From assembly GCF_001623075.1 (NCBI RefSeq), contig NZ_LMCF01000079.1:62001-126000 (forward strand): a DNA stretch of 64,000 bases. Direction: 5' to 3'. Source of the DNA: Pseudovibrio sp. Ad37. Lineage in GTDB: Bacteria; Pseudomonadota; Alphaproteobacteria; Rhizobiales; Stappiaceae. A program made the position numbers and the translations under genes. This document shows positions 35,667 through 45,197 of the stretch, one piece after another (positions within the stretch are counted from its first letter, which is position 1; each line of letters opens with the position of its first letter). The notes beneath the pieces were generated by a model. That model searched no databases. It worked only from the letters and a program-made list of their open reading frames with translations, and was not told the origin of the DNA.

Positions 35667-36860
35667 CTAGTTTACATTTGCTTGAAGGGCGATGCCAAGC
35701 AAAGAAATGATGGAAGCGGGGGAAATCGCAGATACCCCAAGAATTTGTGTTACGCTTATCGGTGCCTTAGGGGTAGCACTCAGCGTGATACTCTGCGGAT
35801 TTTGCAAGAAACTATAAATCGCTTCCGTAAACTCCAGCTGCTTTGCGCGATCAGGAATTTTCGCAAACTGCTTTTCTGCTTTTTCCGTCAATTGCTGTGT
35901 ATAGGCAGAGCGTGATTGTCCGTGTCGGTGAGCTTGACGTTCAAGCATGTCATCCAGACTACCTTCATCGACGAGTGAGAGATTGAAACTGGAGATGGCT
36001 GCGCTCTGTAATAAATCCAGGGCAATGACGTTATCCTTAGTGGCAAGCTCGGTGATCTGCTCAACAACTGTATCTGTAAGGCCTTCCAGTTTCAGGGAGA
36101 CCTGTACAGAGAAAAGATCTTTCAGCACAACAGCTGCACTCGGAATATTGACTTCGCCCGTGTCGCCATTCCACTCACCTTCAAAGTCGATATCTGCATC
36201 CACTTGAGTCAGGCCCAACTCATCAAGCATTTGCTGTTGTGGTGGTGCAAACATGGATCGGCTCAAAACGATATGAGCAACCTGAACACTGGCAATGATA
36301 GGGAAGCCGCCATTGTTGACGTCAAAGTCGATACTGACCCGCTCAATAGGCATAGATTGGCCCGTTGAACGATCCTGAAACAACAGTCCCATAATCTCTG
36401 CAGTGGAATAGAGTGACATGGGGAGGTTTGATGCTGGATTGCTTAGATCATTGGCATTGGGAAGATAAAGATCCGTAATCGCGATCTTGTCTGCCGTGAA
36501 GTTGAAGTCTGGTTCGTCAACCTCGAACTTCGAAGCTGCAAATGCCCCGACAAAGATGCGCCCATCACTTTCCACGGATGCCTGAGCCAGTGCCAGATCA
36601 CCAATCTTGAAACGCTTTGTCTGATCTACCTTCGGATAACCTTCAATACCGCCAATAGAAAGCACGTCATTGTCGACAGTAACCGGTCCTACATGCGTCA
36701 AGGTCAACCCGCGGTCCTGAAGGTTCTGAAGAAAGGCTTTTGCGACAGCATTATCAGTATTGATCTGTGCTGATGCTGTAAGAGCAAAGCAGCTGCTGAA
36801 GAGGAGGGCAAAGAAGAATACCAGGAAGGCACGATGGCGACGTAACTCAGAACTGCGCAT
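35667..36860 (-). CDS. exported protein of unknown function, shorter paralogue
   Basis: A 397-residue protein with an N-terminal signal (AFLVFFFALLFSSCFALTASA, cleavage near residue 31). A Cys within the hydrophobic core is not in lipobox position. The mature part is beta-rich with repeated D-F-D and N-F-T segments, and ends with the C-terminal motif shared with the downstream gene. It is first in a two-gene unit. Function is unknown. A periplasmic or envelope role is inferred from the signal peptide only. Confidence 0.75.
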   Translation of the reverse strand: MRSSELRRHRAFLVFFFALLFSSCFALTASAQINTDNAVAKAFLQNLQDRGLTLTHVGPVTVDNDVLSIGGIEGYPKVDQTKRFKIGDLALAQASVESDGRIFVGAFAASKFEVDEPDFNFTADKIAITDLYLPNANDLSNPASNLPMSLYSTAEIMGLLFQDRSTGQSMPIERVSIDFDVNNGGFPIIASVQVAHIVLSRSMFAPPQQQMLDELGLTQVDADIDFEGEWNGDTGEVNIPSAAVVLKDLFSVQVSLKLEGLTDTVVEQITELATKDNVIALDLLQSAAISSFNLSLVDEGSLDDMLERQAHRHGQSRSAYTQQLTEKAEKQFAKIPDRAKQLEFTEAIYSFLQNPQSITLSATPKAPISVTQILGVSAISPASIISLLGIALQANVN

Positions 36861-37110
36861 AGCTCGGCTCCAGATTGACCGCTAAGAGGCATTTGGGTGC
36901 TAAGCTGGCATATTGAGAGTTAGGGGCGCGTGTATATCACTGCAAAAAGTCAAACCACTCTAAGAGAAAACATAGTGGAACCCTGCATTTCACAACCATT
37001 TTGGAAAGCATCTGGGGATCGTTTAGGGTGTTTGGATGATTTTTACAGTTTTAAGTAAGCCTTAATCATAGAAATAGGTAGCCGTATTTTGCATTTTTAA
37101 GGTCGTGGTT

Positions 37111-38760
37111 GTGTCTCGCCATTATTTCGTATTTGTCCGCGCAATTTTGGTTGCTTTGGGATTGGCGCTCTTGCCATTGCTCATTGGCAATATGATCCTT
37201 GAGAACTTCGCGATGCACCAGGCGCGAAACGAAATGAACGCGATCGCAGATCGTTACATCTCAAGAAGCGAGGCCGCGATTTCCGGTGCCGTTGAAATAC
37301 TGCGCCAGATGCAGGTGAAAGGTCTGATCTCCTGTACACGCCAAAATCAGGGTGAGTTTGAAAAGACCCTCTCAGAAAACGTCATTATTAACGCAATAGG
37401 GATCGTGGATCACCGCGGTGTCCCCATGTGTTATGTGCCGGCTCAAGTTCGCCGCGGCAACAGTATTCTGCCGGCAGTCAAGCCAGATGCCCCGCGCGTT
37501 GGAATTGGTATGTCCTGGATGGAGTATCAGGGTATACGCACAGCGTTGGTCTCCTGGAAACTTAGAAATGGCTGGCGTCTGGTTGCTAATATTTCTCCAA
37601 CCGTACTCGCGATTGAACCGGGGCCAGATTATCTGCGCCATGCTTCTGAGATCGAAGTCCGGTTAGGGCGTGATCATGTTTGGGTCAATCCGGCAAACAA
37701 CAGCAACCTTCCTGTCATCATGGGCAGCAACTTCATTGAAGAGTTTGCAGCATCAACGATCTACCCGATTAATGTGCGGATCCGAAGCGATCGTAATGCG
37801 GTCATGAGTCTGGTAGGCGAACTCAAGATCGTGGCTGTGATCGCCTGTTCAGGCATTGCTATTTTCCTGATTGCCTTGGGCGTCTGGCTTTCCTGGAAGC
37901 CTGAAAAAGATGCAGAAGACGACTTTGTTGCCTCCATCCGTAACAACGAATTCATACCGTACTATCAGCCTGTCGTAGACATCGTAACTGGTGAGCTACA
38001 GGGCTGTGAGATGCTGATGAGATGGCAACTTACCAACGGTAAAATAGTCTCTCCGGGTCAGTTCATGACCTATGCAGAAACCTCGGGCCATATCTTCGAG
38101 ATGACCCGCAGCATCATGCGCCAGTCCATTGATGATCTGGGAGAGTTATACTCTCAGCACCCGGAACTGAAGCTCTCGGTCAACCTCTTCGCAGGCCATT
38201 TTAATGATCGGTCTATCGTAGATGATTTATTGGACATCTACGAAGACTCTCCAATTGCGCTCAATCAGGTTGTTATGGAAGTGACAGAGCGTCAGCCTCT
38301 CGAAGACATTGATCTGGCGAGAAAGATCATCGCAGAGCTGCAGGCCCATGGCATTCGTGTCGCGCTTGATGATGTGGGAACAGGTCATGGCGGTCTGGCT
38401 TACTTGCAAAAGCTGGGCATGGACATCGTCAAGATCGATAAGATGTTCATCGACCCATTAGGTAGCGAAGAGAATGCCTTCCGTCTTGTCGATGCCATAG
38501 CCGAACTCGCAGATACCATGAACATGGGCATCATCGCAGAGGGCGTTGAGAAGTATGAACAAATTGTACTTCTGCGCGAACTCGGGGTGTCTTCTGCACA
38601 GGGCTACATCTTCTCCAAACCATTGCCAGCCCGCAAATACCTTGAATTTGCGGAGGACATCTTCACAGATAGACGCAATCCGGTGAAGGTGCTTGAAGAA
38701 AAGAAGCAAGCTTCTGATGAAGCACTGGATCAGATTGTTGCTCAAAACGACGTCGACTAA
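37111..38760 (+). CDS. membrane-anchored EAL-domain cyclic-di-GMP phosphodiesterase
   Basis: About 549 residues. A first membrane segment (residues 8-28) is followed by a periplasmic sensor of about 190 residues with Cys pairs (ISCTRQ and PMCYVPA), the CSS-motif layout. A second segment lies near 235-258. The EAL domain then shows PYYQPVVDIVTGELQGCEMLMRW (EML in place of EAL), SVNLFAGHF, VMEVTERQ, LDDVGTGHGGL, VKIDKMFI, IAEGVEKY and AQGYIFSKP. All metal and catalytic residues appear kept, so it should hydrolyse c-di-GMP. In this family the periplasmic thiols can gate activity. GTG 37111 is eight bases after AAGG; a GTG at 37105 is also possible. Confidence 0.9.
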   Translation: MSRHYFVFVRAILVALGLALLPLLIGNMILENFAMHQARNEMNAIADRYISRSEAAISGAVEILRQMQVKGLISCTRQNQGEFEKTLSENVIINAIGIVDHRGVPMCYVPAQVRRGNSILPAVKPDAPRVGIGMSWMEYQGIRTALVSWKLRNGWRLVANISPTVLAIEPGPDYLRHASEIEVRLGRDHVWVNPANNSNLPVIMGSNFIEEFAASTIYPINVRIRSDRNAVMSLVGELKIVAVIACSGIAIFLIALGVWLSWKPEKDAEDDFVASIRNNEFIPYYQPVVDIVTGELQGCEMLMRWQLTNGKIVSPGQFMTYAETSGHIFEMTRSIMRQSIDDLGELYSQHPELKLSVNLFAGHFNDRSIVDDLLDIYEDSPIALNQVVMEVTERQPLEDIDLARKIIAELQAHGIRVALDDVGTGHGGLAYLQKLGMDIVKIDKMFIDPLGSEENAFRLVDAIAELADTMNMGIIAEGVEKYEQIVLLRELGVSSAQGYIFSKPLPARKYLEFAEDIFTDRRNPVKVLEEKKQASDEALDQIVAQNDVD

Positions 38761-39100
38761 CCCAACTTAACTCTATTTCAACACGGCTCAGATCAATGCC
38801 CACTGACGGGTATAAATCATGCCGTTATGCGCATAACTTATGGTAGTATGTTGAATAATATTAATATATTCCATAATTATATGTAGTGCATGTTTGAAAG
38901 ACTGCTTCACCGCACTTTCTAGCAGCCTTGGCTATCTCCCAAAAGCTCAGGAAAGGGAGGCGAAAGACAGTATTCTACGGAAAGAAGCAACTAGAAAAGA
39001 AATATTCACTCGCACGCGGTTTATTAGCTGCATGTGCCTCAGCACAGCCTTCAGCTTGGGTTAGCCTTTGCCAACCTCATTAATCGGAGCAAGGCGAACG
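38761..39100. other. intergenic region with a perfect 14-base palindrome
   Basis: 340 bases, very A/T-rich around 38860-38890. GTTATGCGCATAAC at 38824-38837 is a perfect palindrome, 64 bases after the EAL gene stop, with no T-run beyond it. It could be an operator for the downstream fpr gene or an RNA hairpin. No gene is seen. Confidence 0.4.
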
Positions 39101-39913
39101 ATGAACCAGATCATAAAGGGTGCGGAATTGGAGAGTGCAGTTCCTGCAAATGTCTTTGTAGAAACAGTAACGGAAGTGACCCATTTCACGGACCGCCTTT
39201 TCCGGTTCAAAATCACGCGTCCTTCAAGCTTCAGATTCCGCTCTGGTGAATTCGTCATGATCGGTTTGATGATCGACGGAAAGCCGCTTCTCCGAGCCTA
39301 TTCCATTGCCAGTCCGTCCTGGGATGAAGAACTGGAGTTCTTCTCCATCAAGGTTCCGGACGGCCCATTGACCCAGCACCTGCAGAAGATCAAGGAGGGC
39401 GACCACATCCTTCTGAAGAAGAAGTCCACCGGAACACTTGTGCTTGACGCTCTGTCTCCGGCAAAACGTCTTTATATGTTCTCATCTGGAACCGGCATTG
39501 CTCCATTTGCCAGCCTGATCCGCGATCCTGAGACCTATGAGAAATTTGATGAGGTGATCCTGACTCACACCACACGCGAAATCTCTGAGCTTCGCTACGG
39601 AGAAGAGCTGGTGGCCGATATCAGCAATGATCCGCTGATTGGCGAAGTTGCAGCTGGCAAGTTACATCTTTACAACTCCGTCACCCGCGAACGCTTCAAG
39701 CGGGAAGGGCGCATCACTCATCTGATTGAAAGCGGCAAGCTCTTTAACGACCTGTCTGTTCCAGTCTTAGACGTCGCAGAAGACCGGGCCATGATCTGCG
39801 GTTCCATGCACATGATTGCAGATACCAAGACATTGTTGGAACAACGTGGTTTCAGCGAGGGTGCCAACAACCATCCAGGTGATTTTGTTGTTGAACGTGC
39901 GTTCGTGGGCTAA
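39101..39913 (+). CDS. fpr: ferredoxin/flavodoxin-NADP+ reductase
   Basis: A 270-residue FAD enzyme moving electrons between NADPH and ferredoxin or flavodoxin. The FAD site is LRAYSIASP near residue 65. The NADP site is SSGTGIAPFASLIRDPE near residue 130, then GSMHMIADTKTLLEQRGF. The C-terminus ends in VERAFVG, typical of the proteobacterial Fpr class. ATG 39101 gives the family start. An upstream TTG would add 11 residues. Confidence 0.93.
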   Translation: MNQIIKGAELESAVPANVFVETVTEVTHFTDRLFRFKITRPSSFRFRSGEFVMIGLMIDGKPLLRAYSIASPSWDEELEFFSIKVPDGPLTQHLQKIKEGDHILLKKKSTGTLVLDALSPAKRLYMFSSGTGIAPFASLIRDPETYEKFDEVILTHTTREISELRYGEELVADISNDPLIGEVAAGKLHLYNSVTRERFKREGRITHLIESGKLFNDLSVPVLDVAEDRAMICGSMHMIADTKTLLEQRGFSEGANNHPGDFVVERAFVG

Positions 39914-39966
39914 ACCACCGCGCAATATGTGATAGCTCATCTCTATTGCATTGGAGATGAGGTCAC

Positions 39967-40500
39967 GTGGGCAAGAAAGTTTCATCTGAATATCTGCGCC
40001 GGGCAGCGCTGCATTATCTAAACAGATACAATACGTCGGAAGACAGTCTGCGACGTGTTCTCAAGCGCAAAATAGACAAACGTGCCAGAGAAGCGGATGA
40101 AGACCCCCATGAGTTCTATGAGTTGATTGAACCTGTGGTCACGTTTTGCCGTGATCACAAATTTGTCGATGACCTTCAGTTTGCACAAAGCAAAATCAGA
40201 TCGGCGACACTCAAAGGCAAATCAAGCTCCCGAATAAAGCTGGAGCTGAATGCCAAAGGTGTGTCTGGAGACGATATTCAGACAGCTTTTGACGATGAAA
40301 ACCATGACGACCAGCGCGCAGCGATTGCCTATGCCAAACGAAGGCGCTTTGGGCCGTGGCGGACAAAGCCTAAAGAAGAGCGGCGGGATAAAGAGCTTGG
40401 CAGTTTGATCCGCGCAGGCTTCCCCTTTTCGCTCGCTCAAAAGATCATTGATATGACCTTGGAAGAGGCTGAAGACATCATCTACTGGCCTGTTTCCTGA
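39967..40500 (+). CDS. recX: RecX-family regulatory protein
   Basis: A 177-residue basic, all-helical protein of the RecX family, which limits RecA filament growth. The three-helix repeats are visible: AALHYLNRYNTSEDSLRRVLKRK, then the FVDDLQFAQSKIRSATLKGKSSSRIKLELNAKGV core, then AIAYAKRRRFGPWR. The last part differs from the E. coli protein. Starts at GTG 39967 after TTGGAGATGAGG. It is not beside recA here. Confidence 0.85.
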   Translation: MGKKVSSEYLRRAALHYLNRYNTSEDSLRRVLKRKIDKRAREADEDPHEFYELIEPVVTFCRDHKFVDDLQFAQSKIRSATLKGKSSSRIKLELNAKGVSGDDIQTAFDDENHDDQRAAIAYAKRRRFGPWRTKPKEERRDKELGSLIRAGFPFSLAQKIIDMTLEEAEDIIYWPVS

Positions 40501-40616
40501 AGCTTTTCGTCAAATCCTCTGAAAAATCCCGAAAGCCTTTTGTGAGCGCAGCAATAATTCTTCTCTAGATTAGTCTGATCTGCAATCAATCCAGCACCGT
40601 GCCTTTGGGAGAAAAG

Positions 40617-41741
40617 ATGCCGGATTCAGATCTAAGCGACACTTTCAGAAGATACGGTCTGCTCATCCCTGTGCTTGCGGGTCTATGCCTGTTGGTTAGC
40701 CCTCAGCTCTCAGTTGCCGACGACCTTACTCCAAAAAACGAAACTTCTGACAAAACTGATATCATCGTGACGCCTCAACAAGACGGAGGTGTTCACATTG
40801 ATGAAATGCGTCAGTCAAAGTGTGCCGTCATTATTGATGACTTTGATGAATACCCAAGTGCAAGCAACTGGGATATTCACCGCATGAACAGGCCAGAAAA
40901 TTTCCAGATTGAAAGCGATGTGGTGCGTGATGGTGGGCATGCGCTGGCAATCACTGTGTTCGGCGATGATGAGCTGGATTCAGAAGGCAACCTGAAAAAT
41001 GAACTTTGGGAGGCACGCCAAACGCGATGTAATTTTGGCGATGAAGTTTGGTACTCATTCAGCTTTAAAATTGCTGGAACCGTCTGGCCTGCTGGATCGA
41101 CCCGCTGGGTCATTGGTCAATGGAAAGAAGATTCTGGCGGTAGCCCATTTCTGGCGCAACGATTTGACAACGGCGTCTTTCACATCACCGTCCAGCACAA
41201 TGACATTCGCAAACTGGTTGTGCAGGCAGAAGGCAGCTATCAGCAGGACTTCAAGGGGTTCTCGCGAGAGCTTCAACAAATGCTGAGTTTGGATCGGCAA
41301 GGCTTTCGCAACAGAAATGATGCCAGCCGCACCTCAGATGAGTTTCTTGGCAGTGGCCTTTCAATTCCTGAGCTGAAAAAAGCGATTGAAACGCAGGACA
41401 CCTCCAAGTTCCCATTTCTGGCGGATCCGCAAACCTACTCAGATTATCCGGGTATTCAGATTGAACTCTCAGATGATCCGGTACTGCCGGATCCAACAAC
41501 CGGATGGGTGGATATGCGCTACCGTGTCAAAGGAAGCCGTGTCGGGCAGGGGATCATCGAGATTTGGGCCAACAACAGGTTTATCGCACGCGTTACTGGC
41601 TACATTGGTAACGACGAGTTTGCCGGTAAAACCCAATACTTCAAGTTCGGGCATTACCGGGATTATGATCGTGATGACTTGCAGTCAACAGTGTATCTGG
41701 ACCGCTTTCGCCGCGGCCCACACCGGTCTGATGTAGATTAG
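40617..41741 (+). CDS. exported polysaccharide lyase-like protein
   Basis: A 374-residue protein with an N-terminal hydrophobic segment ([20 protein letters not shown], a signal peptide preceded by about 14 residues). The mature part resembles the heparin lyase I / polysaccharide lyase jelly roll: KNELWEAR, the [25 protein letters not shown] strand pair and a C-terminal [10 protein letters not shown] ... VYLDRFRRG. It probably cuts an acidic polysaccharide outside the inner membrane, as host- or alga-associated bacteria do, but the substrate is not readable. ATG 40617 follows GGGAGAAAAG. Its stop overlaps that of fhs by four bases. Confidence 0.75.
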   Translation: MPDSDLSDTFRRYGLLIPVLAGLCLLVSPQLSVADDLTPKNETSDKTDIIVTPQQDGGVHIDEMRQSKCAVIIDDFDEYPSASNWDIHRMNRPENFQIESDVVRDGGHALAITVFGDDELDSEGNLKNELWEARQTRCNFGDEVWYSFSFKIAGTVWPAGSTRWVIGQWKEDSGGSPFLAQRFDNGVFHITVQHNDIRKLVVQAEGSYQQDFKGFSRELQQMLSLDRQGFRNRNDASRTSDEFLGSGLSIPELKKAIETQDTSKFPFLADPQTYSDYPGIQIELSDDPVLPDPTTGWVDMRYRVKGSRVGQGIIEIWANNRFIARVTGYIGNDEFAGKTQYFKFGHYRDYDRDDLQSTVYLDRFRRGPHRSDVD

Positions 41742-43405
41742 AACAAGCCTTCAATCTGGCTGTTTTCATCAAGCCCAATAGTCTCTGCTGCGGGATGGCG
41801 CGGCAAGCCCGGCATCACCATAATATCGCCAGTCAGCGCCACAATAAATCCAGCCCCTGCGGAAAGTCGAACCGCACGCACATGGATGCTGTAGTCAGAT
41901 GGTGCCCCAAGCAAAGCCGGATCGGTCGAGAAGGAATAAGGCGTCTTGGCCATGCAAACCGAGAGATGACCGTACCCCTGTTCCTCATAGGATTTGAGTT
42001 GATCTTTGACAGCCGGCTCGCAGGTGACTTTGGAGGCGCCGTAGACTTTTTTACAAATCCTGCGAATTTTCTTCCAAAGGGCCAGATCATCTTCATAAAG
42101 ATGTTTGAAGTCTGACTGTGTCGTCTGGAGAATTTCGGAGACAGAAGTCGCCAGCTCTTCAGTGCCTGCTGAGCCATTGGCCCAATGTGTGCAGGGCACG
42201 GCCTTTACGCCAAGCTTCTCCATCCGTGACAGGATCACGTCAATTTCCTGATCTGTATCAGGGCCGTACCGGTTGATCGCCACAATCACAGGAACGCCAT
42301 AGCGCTTACAGTTTTTGACGTGTCGTTCCAAATTGCTCATGCCTTTTTCAAGGGCGGGGATGTTCTCTACTGTCAGATCATTCTTGGCAACACCGCCATG
42401 CATCTTGAGTGCGCGAACCGTTGCCACAACAACAACGGCATTTGGTGTCAAACCAGCTTGACGGCATTTGATGTTGAAGAACTTTTCAGCGCCAAGGTCC
42501 GCACCAAAACCAGCTTCCGTCACCACATAATCAGAAAGACGCAGCGCGGTCTTTGTCGCAATCACTGAGTTACAGCCATGAGCGATATTGGCAAACGGAC
42601 CGCCATGGATAAAGGCAGGGTTGTTCTCAAGTGTCTGAACCAGATTAGGTCGGAAGGCGTCTTTAAGCAGCGCAGTCATAGCGCCATCGGCTTTCAGATC
42701 CCGGCAATAAACCGGTGTCTTATCTTTGCGATACCCAATCAACAGGCGGCCCAAACGATCCTGAAGGTCCTGTAGATTTTCAGCAAGGCAAAGCACGGCC
42801 ATCACTTCAGAAGCCACGGTAATGTCAAAGCCAGATTCACTCGGGAACCCATTGCTTACGCCGCCAAGACCAGTGGTAACGGAGCGCAGTGAACGGTCAT
42901 TGATGTCAACAACCCGGCGCCAGACAACGCGGCGTTGATCAATACTCTCCGCATTGCCCCAATAAATGTGGTTATCAATCATAGCAGACAGCAAGTTATG
43001 TGCGGTAGTGATTGCATGTAGATCACCTGTGAAATGGAGATTGATATCCTCCATGGGCACCACCTGCGCGTAACCGCCACCTGCTGCTCCACCCTTCATG
43101 CCAAAACACGGGCCTAACGAGGGTTCACGCAAGCAGATGGTTGTTTTCAGCCCGATGCGATTGAGCGCATCACCAAGGCCCACAGTTGTTGTGGTCTTAC
43201 CTTCTCCCGCTGGGGTTGGGGAGACAGCTGTCACAAGTATGAGTTTGCCATATGGATTACTGCTCAGCTCAGGCATCTCATCCAGATTAACCTTGGCTTT
43301 AAATCGGCCATAAGGTTCAAGAGCGTCCTCCGGGATCTTCAGATTTTGAGCGATGCGCGCAATGGGTTTCATGTCTGCTGCGCGGGCAATTTCAATATCT
43401 TTCAT
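41738..43405 (-). CDS. fhs: formate-tetrahydrofolate ligase
   Basis: Makes 10-formyl-tetrahydrofolate from formate, ATP and THF, feeding purine synthesis and one-carbon metabolism. The 555 residues match the family. Walker A-like [18 protein letters not shown] lies near residue 64, [24 protein letters not shown] near 105, and [14 protein letters not shown] near 290. It is a single gene, convergent with the lyase gene and divergent from the permease. Confidence 0.97.
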   Translation of the reverse strand: MKDIEIARAADMKPIARIAQNLKIPEDALEPYGRFKAKVNLDEMPELSSNPYGKLILVTAVSPTPAGEGKTTTTVGLGDALNRIGLKTTICLREPSLGPCFGMKGGAAGGGYAQVVPMEDINLHFTGDLHAITTAHNLLSAMIDNHIYWGNAESIDQRRVVWRRVVDINDRSLRSVTTGLGGVSNGFPSESGFDITVASEVMAVLCLAENLQDLQDRLGRLLIGYRKDKTPVYCRDLKADGAMTALLKDAFRPNLVQTLENNPAFIHGGPFANIAHGCNSVIATKTALRLSDYVVTEAGFGADLGAEKFFNIKCRQAGLTPNAVVVVATVRALKMHGGVAKNDLTVENIPALEKGMSNLERHVKNCKRYGVPVIVAINRYGPDTDQEIDVILSRMEKLGVKAVPCTHWANGSAGTEELATSVSEILQTTQSDFKHLYEDDLALWKKIRRICKKVYGASKVTCEPAVKDQLKSYEEQGYGHLSVCMAKTPYSFSTDPALLGAPSDYSIHVRAVRLSAGAGFIVALTGDIMVMPGLPRHPAAETIGLDENSQIEGLF

Positions 43406-43738
43406 GGAAAATCTCCAGATTAGAACGTGTAATCAAATGAGCCGGAGAGAGCGTCAAAAACGCAAATCAGGCAGGAACAGCAATGTAATCTCTACGTAGA
43501 ATCTCTACCGAATGCACCTGCAAAGTTCAAGATTGAGGTAGGGCACTTGAAACTAACTTAGTTAACGGCGCTCATGTGTGTTTTTGCTGAGATGAGAAAT
43601 ATTATTGCCTGAATAGCTGTTGGTCTGTTCTAAATATCACCAGACTGAGCTTGCGCGGCAAATCCAAGAGCATTAGAGCTGGTTGGGTTTTGTACACAAT
43701 CTACGCCAATGCCGTAGATTCGTCGGTTAGGTCACCCC
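43406..43738. other. divergent intergenic region, fhs / DMT permease
   Basis: About 330 bases. A short direct repeat AATCTCTAC occurs twice between 43485 and 43510 on the fhs side. I looked for a folate or ZTP riboswitch core and saw none that I could support. Confidence 0.35.
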
Positions 43739-44632
43739 ATGTTTTTATTTGAAGTTGCCGCGCTCGGTGCCGCTGCCACCTGGGCTATCGGTGGTCTCAT
43801 TTCTGCAAAACCTGCTGCTCATCTTGGAGCCATTGGCTTCAACTGCGTGCGCATGTGGTTTGTTGTGGTGTTTTTGGGTATCTATGTCTTTGCGACAGGT
43901 ACTTGGAGTACGGTTGACTCAAGCCACGCTTCTCTCATCTTTCTTTCTGGCTTTGTCGGCATATTCATGGGGGATACACTGCTGTTCCTTACGCTCAACC
44001 GTATGGGACCACGTCGCACAGCCATCCTGTTTTCCATGAATGCGCCTATGTCAGCGCTTCTAGGTTGGCTGTTTCTGTCAGAAGAACTTTCATTTCAGGC
44101 GCTTGTCGGTATCTCGTTTGTTCTGGTCGGCGTTATTCTCGCCATTGCGTTTGGGAAGCGCAAAGACCAACTTCATAAATGGGAGGTGATTAGAGGGCCT
44201 GTCGCCATCGGTGTCCTCTTCGGCACCTTGGCAGCGCTTTCCCAGTCGGTCGGCTCGATCATCATTCGCCCTGTTATGGAAAGTGGAGCAGATCCAGTTG
44301 CGATTTCTCTTATGCGCTGCACCATTGCGGCATTTGGGTTGCTGGTGTTGTTTTACCTACCAGGCCGTCCGTTTAGGCTAGCGAACCCAATCAACAAAGA
44401 GATTGTAGCGCTGGCCTCTTTGTCCGGTATGCTCGGCATGGGTATCGGCATGACGTTGATCCTCTATGCACTCAGCGGTGGCGAAGTTGGCATTGTTTCT
44501 ACCTTGTCAGCAACCACACCAGCCATGATGCTACCTGTTCTATGGTGGCAAACCAAAGAGTTCCCTGCCATTGGAGCATGGATCGGCGCACTCCTCGTCA
44601 TTCTCGGCTGTGCTTTGATTTTCATGAGCTAA
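43739..44632 (+). CDS. EamA/DMT-superfamily permease
   Basis: A 297-residue membrane protein with ten hydrophobic segments in two repeats of the EamA type. The first repeat ends with the FSMNAPMSALLGWLFLSEELSF signature (helix 4 end with acidic pair), and the second with LSATTPAMMLPVLWWQTKE. Members export amino acids or other metabolites, and the substrate is unknown. Monocistronic; the B12 uptake unit follows after about 200 bases. Confidence 0.88.
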   Translation: MFLFEVAALGAAATWAIGGLISAKPAAHLGAIGFNCVRMWFVVVFLGIYVFATGTWSTVDSSHASLIFLSGFVGIFMGDTLLFLTLNRMGPRRTAILFSMNAPMSALLGWLFLSEELSFQALVGISFVLVGVILAIAFGKRKDQLHKWEVIRGPVAIGVLFGTLAALSQSVGSIIIRPVMESGADPVAISLMRCTIAAFGLLVLFYLPGRPFRLANPINKEIVALASLSGMLGMGIGMTLILYALSGGEVGIVSTLSATTPAMMLPVLWWQTKEFPAIGAWIGALLVILGCALIFMS

Positions 44633-44825
44633 ACAAACGAGAAGGCAGCGATGCGGCCTAAGCATCCCTAGCAGGTGCGGCCTTAAGTGGTCGCACCGCA
44701 AGATATGGTGATGTGCTCTCTCCAGCAAATTCTGTGAGTTTAGCTGGCAATTGGTCGAATTTTATCAAGTTCCTCGCTCAGCCAGTTGACGGAAGCCCCT
44801 GAAATCTGATCAATAGCCGGGCATT

Positions 44826-45008
44826 TGGTATTTTTGTCGATCAGATGAAAATGAAAAGGGAACACGGTCCATTTGGAAAAGCCGTGGCTGCCCCCGCAAC
44901 TGTAAGCGTAGAGTTGTTGCTCACACATGCCACTGATGCAGCTGTTTAAAGCGATGTTGGGAAGGCGGAGTAATAATAAGGACGCGCAAGCCAGGAGACC
45001 TGCCAGAT
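44826..45008 (+). ncRNA. cobalamin riboswitch
   Basis: An AdoCbl-type leader in correct order: GGGAACACGGT, then GCTGCCCCCGCAACTGTAAGC, TGCCACTG, GGGAAGGC and the B12 box GCAAGCCAGGAGACCTGCC at about 44986. It precedes btuB by about 190 bases, the expected position for turning off B12 uptake when cobalamin is plentiful. Confidence 0.95.
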
Positions 45009-45197
45009 GCAGTCACTCACCCACGGTACGGGGCGTGCTAAGGGGCGGTATTCCGTTCAGGTGACATTCACAGTGCGTCTGAGTGGTGATGAATCTGACT
45101 TTATTTCAACGGGTTAGAACCAAGTTTCTTCAAAGGCGCACAATGCAATCAACAGCATGGCATCCAACATGGATGCTGTGAATGATGGACCAAACTC

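Noticed and set aside
43406-43738. Folate or ZTP riboswitch before fhs
   Set aside because: No conserved core could be found by eye; only a short direct repeat is seen.
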